NCBI GenBank assembly: GCA_030141585.1
Contig: JAQIFP010000006.1
Coordinates: forward strand, 114,270-178,269
Origin: Ophryocystis elektroscirrha
Taxonomy: Eukaryota > Apicomplexa > Conoidasida > Neogregarinorida > Ophryocystidae
Direction: 5' to 3'
Length of the DNA: 64,000 nt
The translations under genes and the position numbers were made by a program. Under the pieces are notes generated by a model. The model ran no database searches. It was not told the origin of the DNA and worked only from the letters and a program-made list of their open reading frames with translations. Below, one piece after another: positions 62,250-64,000 of the stretch (position 1 is the first letter of the stretch; the number at the start of each line of letters is the position of its first letter).

Positions 62250-63047
62250 TGTGAACCAATAACTAGTCTCATTTAATGAACCTGCAGATAATTAGTAAAA
62301 TTTGTAATCTTTATAATAACGAATTGTTACTTATACAATACTATATATATTAAGACATATATGTATAAAATATGTTTTCAAATTTATTTAGTTCAACAAA
62401 TTGAATCGCTTCGTAAACTGTTCTATCAATTATTTGTTTATTAGAGGTATTTTATATTAGATATGCTTATGAATCTGTAATCAAGTTATAAGAATTCTCT
62501 ATCTTATCAATATTACAACCATTATTTCAGAATTAATTTATATAATTAAATATATATGCGCATATATAAATATATAAATATTTAAATATATAACTTTACA
62601 CTTTAAAGCTAATTTATTTTATATAGAGAATAAAGTATCTGTATACAGTGAGCTTGCAAAATATGCCTTTATATTAAAATTTACGTAATTCATGACTACA
62701 ACGTTTGAATACCTAGATAGATGTCTTAAAATGTCAACAGCTCATAAAGAAAACATTATAATAATGCTTTTTTACCAAGCGCTTGAACTATTGCATTCAG
62801 AGCCCTTCAGTTATAATACATATAAAATAATTATGTTCACTAAGTCAATTATACATTTCAATTGACTGTCATTATTATTCAATAGTATTATTAATTGATA
62901 TTATTAATTAGGACTACAAAATGGTAGTAAAGTTACTGTGTATATTAGCTTTATTATTATTAATACATTACTAACTTACTATCATAACTTTGTTTAACTA
63001 TTTAAATAATTGTATCTCAAGGCAATACAAAATACACGATATATGTA
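62250..63047. other. Intergenic region, no gene seen
   Basis: About 800 bp of AT-rich DNA upstream of CK2 alpha and of the tRNA. No coding potential is recognised. The CK2 promoter should lie here. Confidence 0.5.
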
Positions 63048-63119
63048 TCCGAGGTAGTATAGTGGTCAGTATTTCCGCCTGTCACGCGGAAGACCCGGGT
63101 TCAATTCCCGGCCTCGGAG
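63048..63119 (+). tRNA. trnD-GUC: tRNA-Asp (GUC)
   Basis: 72-nt cloverleaf. The acceptor stem TCCGAGG pairs with CCTCGGA at 63112-63118 and the discriminator base is G (63119). The anticodon stem TCCGC/GCGGA frames the loop CTGTCAC with anticodon GTC at 63081-63083. The T arm contains GGTTCAATTCC (63099-63109, the B box). The A box lies in the D arm. There is no intron. A TTTT run at 63122-63125 is a plausible polymerase III terminator. It is a GC-rich island in AT-rich DNA. Confidence 0.97.
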
Positions 63120-63121
63120 TG

Positions 63122-63125
63122 TTTT
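63122..63125 (+). terminator. Pol III terminator of tRNA-Asp
   Basis: TTTT three bases after the mature 3' end of the tRNA. Confidence 0.6.
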
Positions 63126-63265
63126 ATTATTATTAACAAAAAATATAAAAAATAATTGTTATAATAATAATTATCCTTTTACTACAATATTTATTAATTC
63201 TGTAAACTATGGTTCAACCTAGCTTATATTAAGTTATATAAAATAAAAGGATAAATCAGTATATA

Positions 63266-63521
63266 ATGCTGAAGACGTACCAGAGTAATATTTTGATTAT
63301 TTCAAATCTTATTATTAGAATTATTAATCATTTTTTTGATATTTTCTATAATAGCAACAATAACAACTACAGGAACTGTTTTTTATGGATGGTAATTATA
63401 TTTTTGGAGTGAACTTTAGTATTGTAGGCTATTGTTAACTGGAACCATTTTGCTTATCATTTTAATAGACGTAATGTTTTTGCGTGAAGGATCTTTTAAA
63501 TACGACCCTCTATATCAGTAA
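63266..63521 (+). CDS. 49-aa membrane microprotein in three exons
   Basis: Three small exons join in phase: 63266-63284 (19 nt), 63355-63391 (37 nt) and 63428-63521 (94 nt), together 150 nt or 49 residues plus stop. The introns are 70 and 36 nt, both GT-AG. The product has a polar Thr-rich N-terminus (MLKTYQTTITTTGT), one hydrophobic span (VFYGWLLLTGTILLIILIDV) and a short tail ending FKYDPLYQ. Such small single-pass proteins are typical of accessory subunits of ER or mitochondrial membrane complexes, but I do not recognise the family. Evidence is the exact phase match of three exons and the coherent membrane protein. It begins 146 bp after the tRNA. Confidence 0.5.
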
Positions 63522-63871
63522 TACTAAATTATATCAATAAGTTTTAGAAATGTTGAACACAGTATAAAACCCCATTATAATTGAAATCAAGCCTTTTTTT
63601 ACTGTGATTGAAATGTATATATAGTCTATGTTTGATTTTTCAATAATTTTAGACAATATGTCATTTAAATTCCTTATAATAATATCTATTTTCATTTGTA
63701 ATTATTAATTAATGTTCTTGCAATATATTAATGGTATTTTATGCTAGTTTATTCCAAAAACAAATTCACTGTATGTAAAAAATATGTTGATATGCTGTGA
63801 TATTTAGTATCATATATTATTTTTTAATGTGTTGTCCAAGTATGTATATATATATATACATAAGATATATG

Positions 63872-64000
63872 TATTATGTATATATGTATATATGTATATA
63901 TGTATATATGTATATATGTATATATGTATATATGTATATATGTATATATGTATATATGTATATATGTATATATGTATATATGTATATATGTATATATGTA
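63872..64000. repeat. (GTATATAT)n microsatellite at window end
   Basis: The same octanucleotide as at 44930-45098, more than ten near-perfect units and running off the right edge. Confidence 0.92.

Noticed and set aside
1..64000. CRISPR array, insertion sequence, prophage or operon
   Set aside because: The window is nuclear eukaryotic DNA with spliced genes; no spacer-repeat pattern, transposase or bacterial signals were seen.

Overview
This is eukaryotic nuclear DNA: very AT-rich, with long intergenic and intronic tracts of (TA)n and related microsatellites, coding sequence split by many introns, a tRNA-Asp gene, and nuclear-type housekeeping genes. The best lineage clue is a gene at 53.2-57.5 kb ending in what looks like an AP2 domain of the apicomplexan type. 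A type II NADH dehydrogenase, AT-rich low-complexity proteins and no animal or plant signature genes also fit. I read it as an alveolate, probably an apicomplexan or close relative. This is an inference, and the species is not identified.

Layout. 1-3022 (-): N-terminal half of DNA polymerase zeta REV3, running off the left edge. 3429-7557 (+): unrecognised 15-exon helical protein. 7686-8333 (+): secreted protein. 8431-9991 (-): unrecognised protein, 5' end unresolved. 10712-11692 (-): ankyrin protein containing a 100-N gap flanked by a perfect 127-bp duplication. 11736-11897 (+): 53-aa membrane protein. 12161-16571 (+): NOC2. 16685-23258 (+): large Cys/His-rich and coiled-coil protein. 23430-25081 (+): FES1/HspBP1. 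25221-27569 (-): TFIIB-like protein. 28209-30493 (+): NDH2. 30622-31819 (-): RanBP1. 31881-34413 (+): TPR plus AHA1-N co-chaperone. 34475-38803 (-): inositol polyphosphate kinase with a long N-terminal extension. 39227-42530 (+): SART1/SNU66. 42719-44376 (-): METTL18-type methyltransferase. 44379-50320 (+): diacylglycerol kinase. 50396-51607 (+): S-adenosylmethionine synthetase. 51682-52530 (+): exosome RRP43. 53242-57545 (+): AP2-like protein. 58564-60001 (-): signal-peptide protein. 60074-62249 (-): casein kinase 2 alpha. 63048-63119 (+): tRNA-Asp. 63266-63521 (+): 49-aa membrane microprotein in three exons.

The genes are mostly unrelated housekeeping functions: translesion synthesis, ribosome and snRNP assembly, RNA decay, chaperone regulation, inositol and lipid signalling, methyl-donor supply. 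I see no operon-like system. SAM synthetase lies close to a SAM-dependent methyltransferase, but I attach no functional meaning to that.

The strongest structural observation is the intron population. Reconstructing the genes by eye gives roughly 32 introns of 28-44 nt with a clear mode at 31-33 nt, scattered through nearly every multi-exon gene. They coexist with a second class of long introns (about 50 to 1200 nt) that carry the microsatellites. Several neighbouring genes are very tightly packed: one pair of opposed start codons is separated by only 2 bp. Both N-runs are exactly 100 bp and look like scaffolding gaps.
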